DNA of 64,000 nt from Haemophilus sp. C1 (GTDB taxonomy: Bacteria; Pseudomonadota; Gammaproteobacteria; Enterobacterales; Pasteurellaceae), in contig NZ_LDVZ01000001.1 of NCBI RefSeq assembly GCF_001276515.1, positions 1-64,000 on the forward strand. The letters run 5' to 3'. A program made the translations under genes and the position numbers. Numbering within the stretch: the first letter of the stretch is position 1; every line of letters begins with the position of its first letter. Under the pieces are notes generated by a model, which was not told where the DNA came from, did no database searches, and saw only the letters and a program-made list of their open reading frames with translations. Of the stretch, positions 49,808-59,131 are shown piece after piece.

Positions 49808-50722
49808 CTAGTAATCTACGTAAAGTGCGGAATTTGGCTCCATAAAGGTTACGCCACCAAATGCCATGCGTAAGCCAGATTCATAAGCTAATAAGCCTTT
49901 TTGTTGAGCAGCTAACACAGTTGGCGACATTGGGACATCAAAGATAACATGCTCTTTGCTGTTTACATAAACCATTGCACGAGTTTTGCCACTTGTTACA
50001 CGAGTACCAAAGTTTGATGGAAAGGCTTTAATTGCCACTTCACGACCTGCAGCCGCAGACAAGCTCTTAGTTAAGAACTCTAATGCGGTTGTATCAGTAT
50101 TATTACGTTGCGTTAACGCTAAGTGCGCTAAATCAAGTGAATCAATCGCAAAGGTGTTTGGTGCTTCAATGCGTTTGGTTTTTTCCATGCCAGCAAGGAA
50201 CATTTCTTTGAAGAATGCTACTGATTTGTCAAAATCCATCGCTTGGACTTTCGTATTTGCTGCCGTGCCTTTGATGTTGTAAACCTCAACAGACTTGTTG
50301 TTTAACAAACCAGTTAAACGAGTATCTTTGGCATGACCCAAGAACGCCACTTTTTGCAAGGTTTGTTGTGCGTTTTTATTTAACGCCATAATTTTGGCGG
50401 TATCTAACGCTAACCCTAACAATTTACCCTGTTCAAGCTCTGGTGTTGTCCAGGTTACGGATTTAGCTCATGGCACAATGTAAGAGCGAGTAGGCGTAAA
50501 GCCGACTTCTACTTGGTCTAATGTGCTTGTACCAGTGGTAATTAAACCATCATCAAGAGAACCATGCTCATCTGCACCATAGTGTAGCTTTTCAGTAACG
50601 CCTACTGCTGCTTGTTGGTCAACATAGACAAATTGCGGGAACACAATTTCAGGATATTTGGTTTCTGAAATTTCTTTGCTGACAGCCGTTAAGCCGTTTT
50701 GTACATAAGTTAATAATGACAT
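49808..50722 (-). pseudogene. Major capsid protein (DUF2184) with internal in-frame TGA
   Basis: One continuous reading frame of 305 codons, interrupted by TGA at 50470-50468. Before it is LLTYVQNGLTAVSKEISETK through to FTPTRSYIVP; after it AKSVTWTTPELEQGKLLGLA and on to NSALYVDY. The interrupted position reads VP-stop-AKSVTW, where a Trp (TGG) is expected by pattern (VPWAKSVTW). This is the DUF2184 capsid of contractile-tailed phages. Either a nonsense mutation, or UGA read as Trp by the phage tRNA-Trp at 59422. Confidence 0.82.
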
Positions 50723-50732
50723 TCATCACCCC

Positions 50733-51173
50733 TTATAATTTTGTAATCATCGCTAATTGACCTTTAACGTCAATCACGGTGTAGCCTGTTTCAATCGCAT
50801 TTGCATCGGTTTCGCCTTGGATTGCGCCAGTTTTACCTTCGCCACCCGTCGTTAATACAAACACTTTACTACCACGAGATACGGTTTTCTCTGGTGCAAT
50901 ATTGACCCAAATCGCATCGCCTGTACCAATGTGCATCACATCGACTAATTCGCCTTCAGGCCATTCATCACGAATGCGACTTGCTAATACCACGCCAGCC
51001 AATACATCTGTTTTAGCAGATAAAGCTTTCACACCACCTGCAGGATTTAATGCCACAAATTCACCTGCTTTTACTTTGCCTGTGACTTTTTCTGCCGTCG
51101 TTTTTGCACTTGCAAGATTGCCCTTGCCTAATTCACCTGCACGTGCAGGTGCTTGTTCGTAAGCGTAACTCAT
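50733..51173 (-). CDS. Capsid cement/decoration protein (DUF2190-like)
   Basis: A 146-residue protein (GNLASAKTTAEKVTGKVKAG, then EFVALNPAGGVKALSAKTDV and SRIRDEWPEGELVDVMHIGT) with the beta-tulip features of head cement proteins. It lies between the protease/scaffold gene and the capsid gene. Confidence 0.75.
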   Translation of the reverse strand: MSYAYEQAPARAGELGKGNLASAKTTAEKVTGKVKAGEFVALNPAGGVKALSAKTDVLAGVVLASRIRDEWPEGELVDVMHIGTGDAIWVNIAPEKTVSRGSKVFVLTTGGEGKTGAIQGETDANAIETGYTVIDVKGQLAMITKL

Positions 51174-51185
51174 CTAATTACTCTC

Positions 51186-52286
51186 CTAACTGTTGTAAGT
51201 TTTGTTGAAATCTATTTTTGGTGCAGCTTTAGGCGCCGCATCACCAAGCAAAATACTGCTAAGTGATTTGCGTTCATCGGCTAATTTTGCCACGACCGCT
51301 TTTGCCGTTTGGTATGCGCCCGAAATTTCCTCATCGGATAATTTGGCTACTTCGTCTTTTGTAAAAATGCCCTGTGCAACTACCGCACTTTCTTGGATTT
51401 CACGCACAGTCGCGTTATCCGCAAAATTAACTTCTTTAAATGCAGTTTTTGCATCAGCTAACACAGCGGCTTGTTTTACTTCTGCGTCACGTTTTGCTTG
51501 CGCATCTTTTAGCTGCTGAATTTCTTCATCTTTAGCTTTAAGGCGTTTTTCAAGTTCTTCTTTTTCCACATCATCTTCCTTTTTATTTTCAGGTTCAGAT
51601 TGTTTTTCTTTGGGTTCGGTTGGTTTTTCGGCTTTTGGCTCTTTACCCTCTTCACCACCAGACTTTTCTTCTTCCTCAATTTGTTTTTTCTGTTCATCCG
51701 ACAACTTGATGCCGAACGCACCTAAAAACGCATCGAGAATTTTTGCGGTTTTCCCCATAATGGTTTTATCCTCATCGGCAAGTTTTACACTTCCACCGCA
51801 GCGACCCTTTGCCACAATCGCTACGTGGTTGCCGATCATCGGCGACATCTCAAAATCTGCATCTTCAACGCTTGACTGAATGATATTGCAGTCATATCCG
51901 CAAGATAATTGCTCAACACCATTCTCCTGCACGGCTTTAATCGCAGATTCATCATAAATCCAAGCCTCTGCCGTGAGCTCATCGCCCACTCGCTTAACAT
52001 TGCGTACGACACCGACCGAGAGCTGTTTCCAGTTTTTCGCATTTACCCCATCTTTTGGGTGCCCTACGGTTAATGTGGCATTTTCAAAACTCTTAATCGT
52101 TTCATCGCTAAACAACGATTTCTCAGTACGAGCGACCTTTTTAATGCCGTCTTCTTTTAAGCCTAGTTCTGTAGCGAGGTAATCAAATACCCCAACTTTC
52201 GAAATGGTTGCAGGCACAACTAAAAAACCATCCTTAGTGATGGTTCTTTGTGTGGCTGCTTGAGTAGTTTTGTCTGTAAATTTCAT
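51186..52286 (-). CDS. Prohead protease/scaffold protein (DUF2213)
   Basis: A 366-residue protein. The N-terminal ~170 residues are DUF2213, a prohead protease fold (GFLVVPATISKVGVFDYLAT, ATLTVGHPKDGVNAKNWKQL, VEQLSCGYDCNI). The rest is a long charged coiled coil (EEEEKSGGEEGKEPKAEK, then EKEELEKRLKAKDEEIQQLK) acting as scaffold. Together they shape and mature the capsid. Confidence 0.85.
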   Translation of the reverse strand: MKFTDKTTQAATQRTITKDGFLVVPATISKVGVFDYLATELGLKEDGIKKVARTEKSLFSDETIKSFENATLTVGHPKDGVNAKNWKQLSVGVVRNVKRVGDELTAEAWIYDESAIKAVQENGVEQLSCGYDCNIIQSSVEDADFEMSPMIGNHVAIVAKGRCGGSVKLADEDKTIMGKTAKILDAFLGAFGIKLSDEQKKQIEEEEKSGGEEGKEPKAEKPTEPKEKQSEPENKKEDDVEKEELEKRLKAKDEEIQQLKDAQAKRDAEVKQAAVLADAKTAFKEVNFADNATVREIQESAVVAQGIFTKDEVAKLSDEEISGAYQTAKAVVAKLADERKSLSSILLGDAAPKAAPKIDFNKTYNS

Positions 52287-52311
52287 TTATTTACCCCAAT
52301 AAAAAACCCGA

Positions 52312-52333
52312 CCATTTCTGATCGGGTTGTTTG
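52312..52333 (-). terminator. Terminator between DUF2513 gene and head operon
   Basis: ACCCGA and TCGGGT pair around CCATTTCTGA; on the minus strand TTTTTTATT follows. It is near-identical to the hairpin at 36196-36217. Confidence 0.75.
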
Positions 52334-52346
52334 TTTTTTTGCAATA

Positions 52347-52703
52347 TCACGCCAACATTTGGCTAATTATTGTTTGCGCTACCTGTTTTATCGTATCAAG
52401 CGATAAATCAAGGCTTTTGCTTTTTATTGTAGTTTTTAAGCTATTCCAGACAGTATCATTACGAATTTTGTCTAAGAATTCATGACCTTGCCAAGTCAGT
52501 GACCGAGCAACAAGGCTCAATTCATTTAGAGAGGAGTAATCTATCGCTTCAATCAGCCCTGCACTTTGCAATAACTTAAAATGATAAGACACTGTTTCTG
52601 AATCAAATCCAGTAAATCCATCAGGGGATAAGCTCCCTCTAGCCTCTGCCTGACTTTCCAATTTAAGCAATATAGAGCGAATTAAATCCCAATTACGTTT
52701 CAT
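52347..52703 (-). CDS. DUF2513 protein, prophage accessory gene
   Basis: A 118-residue winged-helix-like protein (KRNWDLIRSILLKLESQAEA, VSYHFKLLQSAGLIEAI, ARSLTWQGHEFLDKIRNDTV), the DUF2513 pattern. Members occur singly in prophages and near defence genes; the function is unknown. It sits as a separate unit between the head gene and the capsid operon with a terminator behind it. Confidence 0.8.
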   Translation of the reverse strand: MKRNWDLIRSILLKLESQAEARGSLSPDGFTGFDSETVSYHFKLLQSAGLIEAIDYSSLNELSLVARSLTWQGHEFLDKIRNDTVWNSLKTTIKSKSLDLSLDTIKQVAQTIISQMLA

Positions 52704-52884
52704 TCTTTACTACCTCTCGGCCAAAGCATATCTATAATCTCATAATAAGATGATGTTTAGACTGTTTAACATTTAAACTAATAATGATAAAATGAACTAA
52801 ACCGTAGATTGAGTTTGGGAACGTTTTGGACGTATGCGGATGCGAGTTAATAAACTAGGAATTACGCACCAAACTATTCTGCGG
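52704..52884. other. Spacer upstream of the DUF2513 gene
   Basis: An AT-rich 180-bp gap between the head gene end and DUF2513. A GATAAAATG-like -10 region and GTTTAAC inverted pairs near 52765 suggest a promoter for the accessory gene. No coding sequence seen. Confidence 0.35.
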
Positions 52885-54102
52885 TTATTTTTTTGATTTC
52901 CGCCTAATCCACATCGTTTTCATTGTCAGTTTTTTGTGTTTTTTACGCACTTCTTGAACGGTAAATATTTCATCTTCAATCTCTTTTTTGATCAAAAACG
53001 TTTTATTCCCCATATCACTTAATCCCGCATATTCAATACTGTCAAAACTTGAAATAATAAGCGGCAATAAAAGAATATCTTTTTTTGTTACAGCTCGTTG
53101 TCCTCGTTTACTTTCTGTCGTTTCATTGCCGTGTTGCTTAAATGTATGACGAATACCTGATTCGTCCACACTATGTTGCCAGTCTGAAATATCAAGCCCA
53201 ATACTCTCTTTTGCCTTAGCTACCAACTCCGAACTAACACTGCCTATATCGGAATATAATTTATTACCACCTCTACCACTTGACGAATCAATCAAGTCAG
53301 ATAGTTCCATTTTTCCAGATTTCTGAATAAGAGATTCTTTTTCATCTTCGCTAGATTCAGGTTTAACAATATCATCAAGCACCGGAATCTGAACACATCG
53401 ACAATTAACATCATGACCAGGGTGACCAGTATCAGCAGGAGGATTGGTATATTCGAATATCTGCCCATCTTTTTCCGCATGGCTTTCACGCACGCACTCA
53501 TCACCCGATGTTGACCACATGTATTTTTTTATGCCAACCTCTTCATGGCGTGCTCGAGTTAATGCTGCATTTAATTTTGAGGATTGGTCTCGCGCAATAA
53601 GCATTGCACGACTTTCTACATCTTTCCCCAGTTTTTTGAGTTGTTCGCCTAAGTCTTTATTCAATGTCCCCTGAACCATCGCTTACATGACGGCATTTTG
53701 CACTTTATCAAGATATTGCGTGCGAATGGATTTGATTAATTGGATGTTACTTACCGTTAATTCATTTACCCTTTCTACAATATTCGGACTATTGCGTAAA
53801 TAGGCAGATAAATCGATGCCAGTTTGATTTTTTAGGTTGGTTGATACTTCGGCATGGTTTTGCGCATCACCACGACTAACAAAGCCATTGGCGATATTCT
53901 CGGCCTGTGAAGTGCGGTCGGATTTTTCGTACTTTTCTAATACTTTCATCAGCGCTTTTGCACTAATAGCCTGAAATCCTTTTGCATCATCCATAAAAAA
54001 AGAGCCTTGCGGTTGTTGCATGGCTCTTTCTACATCATCAGTCATCGTTTTGACGAACTGTTTAAGCTGTTGTCTATACCAAAGCTCTGTTCTCTTGCTC
54101 AT
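52885..54102 (-). pseudogene. Mu F-like minor head protein with C-terminal PBECR-type nuclease domain, interrupted by TAA
   Basis: The upstream piece (54102-53683: KRTELWYRQQLKQFVKTMTD through to IRTQYLDKVQNAVM) and downstream piece (53679-52885: MVQGTLNKDLGEQLKKLGKD onward) are in the same frame, separated by TAA at 53685-53683 and one codon. The downstream piece has the Mu F motif TSGDECVRESHAEKDGQIF and HPGHDVNCRCVQIP. The last ~100 residues (HTFKQHGNETTESKRGQ, then KKDILLLPLIISSFDSIEYA and TVQEVRKKHKKLTMKTMW) resemble phage-borne Barnase/EndoU/RelE-like nuclease domains. The ATG at 54102 is one of two possible starts. Confidence 0.75.
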
Positions 54103-55405
54103 TTTCACTGGCTTGAACTTGCGTGTTTTCGCCTTCTGGTTCTTCAAAATTTCTGGCAAGTTCATCAGCATTTTTCATGTCCTCAATGTCATCAGCAAAG
54201 ATATTGGCAAATAAACCACTTTCTCGGAGTTCGTTTGCCACTTGATATTCATTTACTACACCATTTTGAATTAACGTATTTGTCGCTGTAGCAAAGGTGT
54301 TAAGCATATTGACTTGTTGCTCCTGTTTCACCACCGTCAGTGGTAAAAACTCAAACCACCAATCTTCAGGTTGTCCGCCAAATAATTCATTGCATAGCAA
54401 TGTATCAAGCACCTCAAGCACAGGACGTAATCTTGTTTCTTGCAATCGATGGATGGACTCATGATAGTTTTGAATATCCTCATCACCACTCGCCAATCCT
54501 GAAACAGATTGCCCAAACAAAATGGTGACTGGCATATCTGCCGCGCCTGCCACCGCATTGCGAAACTCTGTCAGTAAATCTTTTAACCCACCAAAGGATA
54601 GCTCTTTTCGGTCGTACTCATTTTCTGCATCAAGCAAGAGGCTATTAGTCGCCGATTTAATCGACTGCACCGCTGAAATAACGTGAGCTACATCATTTTC
54701 TAAGCCTGCAGATATCTTGTCAGACAACCCTGCAATTTTGAAAATATCGATTTTACTTTCAAAAATAAGGTCGCCCACATTCGCAGAGGCGCTATCAAAG
54801 CGTTTAAGCACATCAATAATCTTTTCAAGGTCTGATACACCCCAAATATCGTTATCAGATAAAGGCGCATCATTGGCATTGATAATTAATAAGCGAGAAT
54901 GATGCACTAAAACAGATTGTGTGCCGCCAGTAATGGTATATTCACTATATCGACCAAAGTTTGGTGAAAATACATCATCATCTCGTTGTCCTGTCGGGGA
55001 GATTTTCCATTTAGGCAAGATAATTAATTGTTTTAATCGCTCTGTAGGCTGTAACGGCGAGGTGATATTAATAGTATCGGTTACCACCAATAAACCCACT
55101 GAGCCATACAGGCTAGACCATTGCAACGCTTTAGTTAATGTCTCACGTAGTTTTAATCTGAGCTCGAGCTTAGTGAACTCGTCTAGCTGTTCAGATTTTA
55201 AGTCATTGGAAAAAATATCGCGCCAATTACGCACCATATCTTCCGAGCGTTTAATACAGACCTTGTTTGCAATCCAGTTATCACGCCATAATGCTTCAAT
55301 CTGCATTAAGTCATCCGTTAAACTCAGCCCACGAGCATAATATGTCTGATCTTGTTTGCCACCTAACTTTAGCGCAAGTGATTTGATGCCATCTAAAATA
55401 TTCAT
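54074..55405 (-). CDS. Portal protein (DUF1073 / phage portal 3 family)
   Basis: A 443-residue portal of the DUF1073 type (YYARGLSLTDDLMQIEALWR, DNWIANKVCIKRSEDMVRNW, WSSLYGSVGLLVV, AGAADMPVTILFGQSVSGLA). It forms the dodecameric DNA channel at the capsid vertex. Databases now attach the name Acb1-like (anti-CBASS) to this domain because of a distantly related nuclease; nothing in this sequence shows such activity. The acidic C-terminus overlaps the head gene. Confidence 0.85.
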   Translation of the reverse strand: MNILDGIKSLALKLGGKQDQTYYARGLSLTDDLMQIEALWRDNWIANKVCIKRSEDMVRNWRDIFSNDLKSEQLDEFTKLELRLKLRETLTKALQWSSLYGSVGLLVVTDTINITSPLQPTERLKQLIILPKWKISPTGQRDDDVFSPNFGRYSEYTITGGTQSVLVHHSRLLIINANDAPLSDNDIWGVSDLEKIIDVLKRFDSASANVGDLIFESKIDIFKIAGLSDKISAGLENDVAHVISAVQSIKSATNSLLLDAENEYDRKELSFGGLKDLLTEFRNAVAGAADMPVTILFGQSVSGLASGDEDIQNYHESIHRLQETRLRPVLEVLDTLLCNELFGGQPEDWWFEFLPLTVVKQEQQVNMLNTFATATNTLIQNGVVNEYQVANELRESGLFANIFADDIEDMKNADELARNFEEPEGENTQVQASENEQENRALV

Positions 55406-55406
55406 C

Positions 55407-56858
55407 TTATAAATCCAGTAGTGATTTAGGTTTCCCTAAAATATCCGTTATTGCCATTACAAGTGCATCGACTTGGTCATCGTGCGCGTGACTATCTGTT
55501 GCGGTAAATGCCTCGCACTCACTAATAAAATCCGCTACCCAAGGAGCATTTTCGGGTATCATCACATAACCACTTTCAATGTACCCTTGAATACCTAAAA
55601 CACGAGTGTACTTATCTGCATCAACTTGAATGGGCGAGATTGGAATTTGATTATTCCTGCGGATAGCTTGAATTAATCCCGTGCCACTGGCTTTATCTTC
55701 CACATTTGCTCGAGTTAATATTCCAGTGTCCTTTTTCGCTTTATGTTTAGCCCAAACATCTTTTAATGTCTGCTCAAGTTCTGGCGCCTCCCATTTACCT
55801 CTCACAAGGTCAAGGATATAAACCTTTCCATCGCTCCCTCTGCCAGCGACAATAAAGACTGAATAGTCATTGTGCTGTTTAATTTTTTGTGCCGTATCAG
55901 CGTAGATTGCCTTGACTTTAATTAGTGTAGGGATTTTGTATCGACCAAACCAAGAGCCTTTAATAATGCCACCGCCTTTATTAGATGGTCTTTGTTGATA
56001 TAAAGCATTCCACGCTTGAGAGCCAACAGCCTTTCTAATTTTACTCAATCGCTCTAAATCAAAGCGTTCTGGGTGTAATGGTTCACCCTCTTTGCGGAAC
56101 TCTTCATCCTCTTCTGCAATCGCAGGAAATTTCACTATGCGCCATTGGTCTCCACCATTCTTCATCTCTTCAATTAATCGACCAGCTAAATCATCCTCGT
56201 GCCATCTTGTCATACCTAATAGCACACCAGATTTTGGTGATAAACGCGTATAAAGCGTGGTTGTGTACCAATCCCAAACACCATCTCGAACTGTTTGAGA
56301 ATTAGCCTCTTTAGCATCTTTTATAGGGTCGTCAATAATGGCTATATCCGCCCCCATTCCTGTAATACCACCACCAACACCAGCGGAGCGATAAGCGCCT
56401 TTGTGACCCGCAATTTCAAAAATCTCACTATTACGCAAAGGCCGACCCGAGACGGTCGCAATGCGTTTATCATTTAAGGATGAATTAAGGAAAATGCCGT
56501 GATAACTTTCATCATCCATAATGCGCTGTACATCGCGATTCATTCGACTAGCTAAATCAGCAGAATAAGAACAGGCAATCATCTGCAAATCTGGATTTTT
56601 ACCAAAGGCCCAAGCGGGGAAACGACGGCTAAATAATTCACTTTTACCACTACGAGGTGGGGCGAATATCATTAATCGAGGTTGCTTGCCATCTATTACA
56701 TCTTGATAAAATTGCTGTAACTCTTGTGCAATGAGAATATTAAACCATCCTGTTACGAAGTCAGGTTTGGTTTGCAAGGTGAAATCAATCAAGCTCTTTT
56801 GAGCTATCATCGCATCCAGTTGCTTTAGATTTAAGCTCTCTAAGAAGTTTGAGTTCAT
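55407..56858 (-). CDS. terL: Terminase large subunit
   Basis: A 483-residue DNA-packaging motor with Walker A APPRSGKSELFSRR near residue 70 and Walker B IAIIDDPIKDA near 148. The RNase H-like nuclease follows (IYADTAQKIKQHNDYSVFIV, ENAPWVADFISECEAFTATD, AHDDQVDALVMA). Either the ATG at 56858 or a GTG two codons earlier can start it. It overlaps the small terminase gene by 74 bp. Confidence 0.92.
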   Translation of the reverse strand: MNSNFLESLNLKQLDAMIAQKSLIDFTLQTKPDFVTGWFNILIAQELQQFYQDVIDGKQPRLMIFAPPRSGKSELFSRRFPAWAFGKNPDLQMIACSYSADLASRMNRDVQRIMDDESYHGIFLNSSLNDKRIATVSGRPLRNSEIFEIAGHKGAYRSAGVGGGITGMGADIAIIDDPIKDAKEANSQTVRDGVWDWYTTTLYTRLSPKSGVLLGMTRWHEDDLAGRLIEEMKNGGDQWRIVKFPAIAEEDEEFRKEGEPLHPERFDLERLSKIRKAVGSQAWNALYQQRPSNKGGGIIKGSWFGRYKIPTLIKVKAIYADTAQKIKQHNDYSVFIVAGRGSDGKVYILDLVRGKWEAPELEQTLKDVWAKHKAKKDTGILTRANVEDKASGTGLIQAIRRNNQIPISPIQVDADKYTRVLGIQGYIESGYVMIPENAPWVADFISECEAFTATDSHAHDDQVDALVMAITDILGKPKSLLDL

Positions 56859-57306
56859 CGACACTTAACCTTGATAAATCCATAGATATTTTTTGCTCAA
56901 TCGGCGCCCCATTAACACCAGTGATTTCTTGCGTTACTTTATCGCCATATTTTTTAGGGGCGACTTTGGTGATGTACCATTTACGAGCATCAACTCTCAA
57001 CTTAGCTACGCTAACATTTTCGGGAGTGGCAAGATCTGAAATCTCCAACATCTCCTCAAGCAAAAAATCGGCTTGGTCCTCGCGCGCACGCGCGTACTGC
57101 TGACAAAACTCATCGCTTTCATTTAACCAACGAAAGATAGTTCGTTGATTTGGCATTCCTGGTCGCTCACAAATCTTACGCAAACTTTCACCTTGAGCGA
57201 TAAGCTGACAAATATCATCAGCCACTTCCTTTACATAAGATGATGGGCGACCAGTTTTTTTCTTCCCCACGCCATCAGACGTGGATTTTCCTTTCACGTC
57301 TGACAT
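56785..57306 (-). CDS. terS: Terminase small subunit
   Basis: A 173-residue protein with a helix-turn-helix (EVADDICQLIAQGESLRKIC, then PGMPNQRTIFRWLNESDEFC) and helical core (YARAREDQADFLLEEMLEIS), the terminase_5-like small subunit that recognises phage DNA for packaging. It is immediately upstream of the large subunit. Confidence 0.87.
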   Translation of the reverse strand: MSDVKGKSTSDGVGKKKTGRPSSYVKEVADDICQLIAQGESLRKICERPGMPNQRTIFRWLNESDEFCQQYARAREDQADFLLEEMLEISDLATPENVSVAKLRVDARKWYITKVAPKKYGDKVTQEITGVNGAPIEQKISMDLSRLSVDELKLLRELKSKATGCDDSSKELD

Positions 57307-57383
57307 AGAAAATCCTTAAAATAACTTGAATAAAACTTATAAAACCTATAAAATACTTATTAATTAAACGCAATACTTTAGCT

Positions 57384-57635
57384 ATGAAAGAAATCATCTA
57401 TCAGCCAAAAGCATTAAAACAATTGAGAAAGATTCCAACAAAAGCACATATAATTGAAAAATGTGAGTCGCTTAAAACCTTTCCCGATTGTTCTAATATC
57501 AAAGCACTGACCAATCACACTTACGAATATCGTTACCGTGTTGGTGATTATCGTGTTTTCTTTAATATCGTTGGCAATACGATGAATATCGTATCTATTG
57601 AAGAGGTTAAAAAAAGAGATGAACGCACTTACTAA
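57384..57635 (+). CDS. relE: RelE/ParE-family toxin
   Basis: An 83-residue RelE-type mRNA interferase (KEIIYQPKALKQLRKIPTKA, then CESLKTFPDCSNIKALTNHT and YEYRYRVGDYRVFFNI). The basic YRYRVGDYRV segment is the catalytic and ribosome-binding face in this family. It lies opposite to the terminase genes and overlaps its antitoxin by 17 bp. Confidence 0.87.
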   Translation: MKEIIYQPKALKQLRKIPTKAHIIEKCESLKTFPDCSNIKALTNHTYEYRYRVGDYRVFFNIVGNTMNIVSIEEVKKRDERTY

Positions 57636-57966
57636 TATTCAATACATTAATAATGAGCAAGGCGTCCCCGCTTTTGCTGTTATGCCAATTGCCACGCTTA
57701 ACTGGCTAAAACAAAAAGCGAATTTTTCAGCCCCTATTGAAACAGGTATCCCTGAATCTGTCGCCAAATTAGCGTTATTAAACGATTATTCTGCATTGCG
57801 TGCTTGGCGCGAGCACTTAGGCTTAACACAAGTGGAAGTTGCAGGACGCTTAGGCATCTCTCAAGCAGCTTATTCACAACACGAAAATTCACAGACCTTG
57901 CGGAAAACAACTCGCATAAAAATGGCAAATGCTCTTGGCATCAATCCAAGTCAATTAGATTTCTAA
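57619..57966 (+). CDS. XRE-family antitoxin of the RelE-like toxin
   Basis: A 115-residue antitoxin with a C-terminal helix-turn-helix (REHLGLTQVEVAGRLGISQA, then AYSQHENSQTLRKTTRIKMA). The N-terminal ~50 residues should wrap the toxin. I chose the ATG at 57619 (NALTNIQYINNEQG) since AAAAAAAGAG precedes it and the overlap with the toxin is short. Confidence 0.85.
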   Translation: MNALTNIQYINNEQGVPAFAVMPIATLNWLKQKANFSAPIETGIPESVAKLALLNDYSALRAWREHLGLTQVEVAGRLGISQAAYSQHENSQTLRKTTRIKMANALGINPSQLDF

Positions 57967-57968
57967 AC

Positions 57969-57988
57969 AAAAGCCCTTATTGGGCTTT
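57969..57988 (+). terminator. Terminator of the RelE/XRE module
   Basis: AAAAGCCC and GGGCTTTT pair with a 4-nt loop, followed by TTTTCGG. Confidence 0.85.
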
Positions 57989-58084
57989 TTTTCGGTCGAG
58001 CTTAAACTCGCGAGAACGCCAAGAAATCGGGTATGTACACTCTCCGACTCTTTCCTCCGATAGTGTCTAGCACTAGCCCCGTCT

Positions 58085-58363
58085 TTAATTTTTCTTATTT
58101 TTTTCTACAAATTTACGAATATTATCTACTTGGCTTGCGCACTTATCTCGCTCTGCTGTTACCTTTACTAACTGTATGACTACATCACCGTATGTCTCAC
58201 CAGTAAATGCTGTTTTAACACAAGGTGTGGTGTAGGCTTGAGGCGGGTAAATATATTCTGCCTTGGTCGTGACTTTATTTGTACAGGCGGTCAAGAGCAG
58301 ACTGAGGCAAACGAGTGTGAGCACAAGGTTGTGTCTTAATGATTGTTTTAACTGATTCAGCAT
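58085..58363 (-). CDS. Outer-membrane spanin lipoprotein (Rz1-like)
   Basis: A 92-residue protein with a lipoprotein signal ([18 protein letters not shown], Cys27 in the lipobox) and a Pro-containing mature part. Its first ~90 bases overlap the Rz-like gene in another frame, the classical embedded Rz/Rz1 arrangement. The o-spanin joins with the i-spanin to fuse inner and outer membranes at lysis. Confidence 0.8.
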   Translation of the reverse strand: MLNQLKQSLRHNLVLTLVCLSLLLTACTNKVTTKAEYIYPPQAYTTPCVKTAFTGETYGDVVIQLVKVTAERDKCASQVDNIRKFVEKNKKN

Positions 58364-58610
58364 TTTCTGTTGCTATCCTTTCTATTTCATCATTACGTTG
58401 CTGTTGTGCTATTACCGCATCACGCTCTTGTTGTAGCGCAATAGTCAATGCCTTATTGGCATCTTCTTGCTGCTGAATGGTTTGGGCTTGCGCTTGGTTC
58501 TCGGCCTTTAAGCTACTTATCTTCTGAGATTGGTACCAAGTCCAACCACACAAGCCCAAAATCAAGCAAAGTGCGGTTAGCTTTAAGGCTGTTTCAAATC
58601 GGCTAAACAT
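58275..58610 (-). CDS. Inner-membrane spanin (Rz-like, DUF2570)
   Basis: A 111-residue protein with one N-terminal membrane anchor ([19 protein letters not shown]) and a periplasmic coiled coil rich in Gln ([20 protein letters not shown]). It pairs with the Rz1-like lipoprotein. It overlaps the endolysin gene by 28 bp. Confidence 0.82.
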   Translation of the reverse strand: MFSRFETALKLTALCLILGLCGWTWYQSQKISSLKAENQAQAQTIQQQEDANKALTIALQQERDAVIAQQQRNDEIERIATENAESVKTIIKTQPCAHTRLPQSALDRLYK

Positions 58611-59131
58611 AATGCTTTCTCTTTTTCTCTTCGCTTAACCAAACCTGGTATTTTCTTTTTGCCAACATAAACCCAATTTGGGAGCTGATTACACCCATCT
58701 ATATATCTTCCGCGTCGCATAAACCCAAACATCGTTGAGTTTTTAACCTTGCCGCATCCATTATTAAACGTAACAGATACCATGGCATCAAACACAGATT
58801 GAGGTAATTCTCTTCCATTGGCATATCTATCAACGCACGATTCAGCAAGTTTAATATCGTTTTTCCATCGGTAAGCGATTTCTTCATTTGTGTATTTCTT
58901 GTTAGGCCCTATCTTTTGCCCAGAGTATTCCGTTGAGCCAATACCAACAGTCAATACATCAGCGGGGCATTTATATGGAGTCGCCATACACCCCTCTGCG
59001 TTACCGATTATTTCCGCTCCAGCGGGGCTTAATCTTAGCTCACTGCCAAATTGAGAGTACATAATCCCAATAACCGCAACAACGGAGCAGGCACCAATCG
59101 CCGTTCTAGTCTTCCTTAGTACCATTATCAA
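58583..59131 (-). CDS. Phage endolysin (GH24 lysozyme, SAR type)
   Basis: A 182-residue lysozyme with an N-terminal weakly hydrophobic segment (TAIGACSVVAVIGIMY) that can act as a signal-anchor-release domain. The catalytic block is IGNAEGCMATPYKCPADVLT followed by VGIGST, with Glu of AEG as the catalytic acid, plus the conserved FDAMVSVTFNNGCGKVKNST. It cleaves peptidoglycan once released into the periplasm. Confidence 0.88.
   Translation of the reverse strand: MIMVLRKTRTAIGACSVVAVIGIMYSQFGSELRLSPAGAEIIGNAEGCMATPYKCPADVLTVGIGSTEYSGQKIGPNKKYTNEEIAYRWKNDIKLAESCVDRYANGRELPQSVFDAMVSVTFNNGCGKVKNSTMFGFMRRGRYIDGCNQLPNWVYVGKKKIPGLVKRREKEKALCLADLKQP

Noticed and set aside
53683-53685. Readthrough of the TAA in the head gene by the phage tRNA-Trp
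   Set aside because: A CCA anticodon, even with A24, reads UGG and UGA, not UAA.
54074-55405. Portal as an anti-CBASS (Acb1) effector
   Set aside because: The sequence fits the DUF1073 portal family in a terminase-portal-head order; the Acb1 name comes from a distant domain relation.
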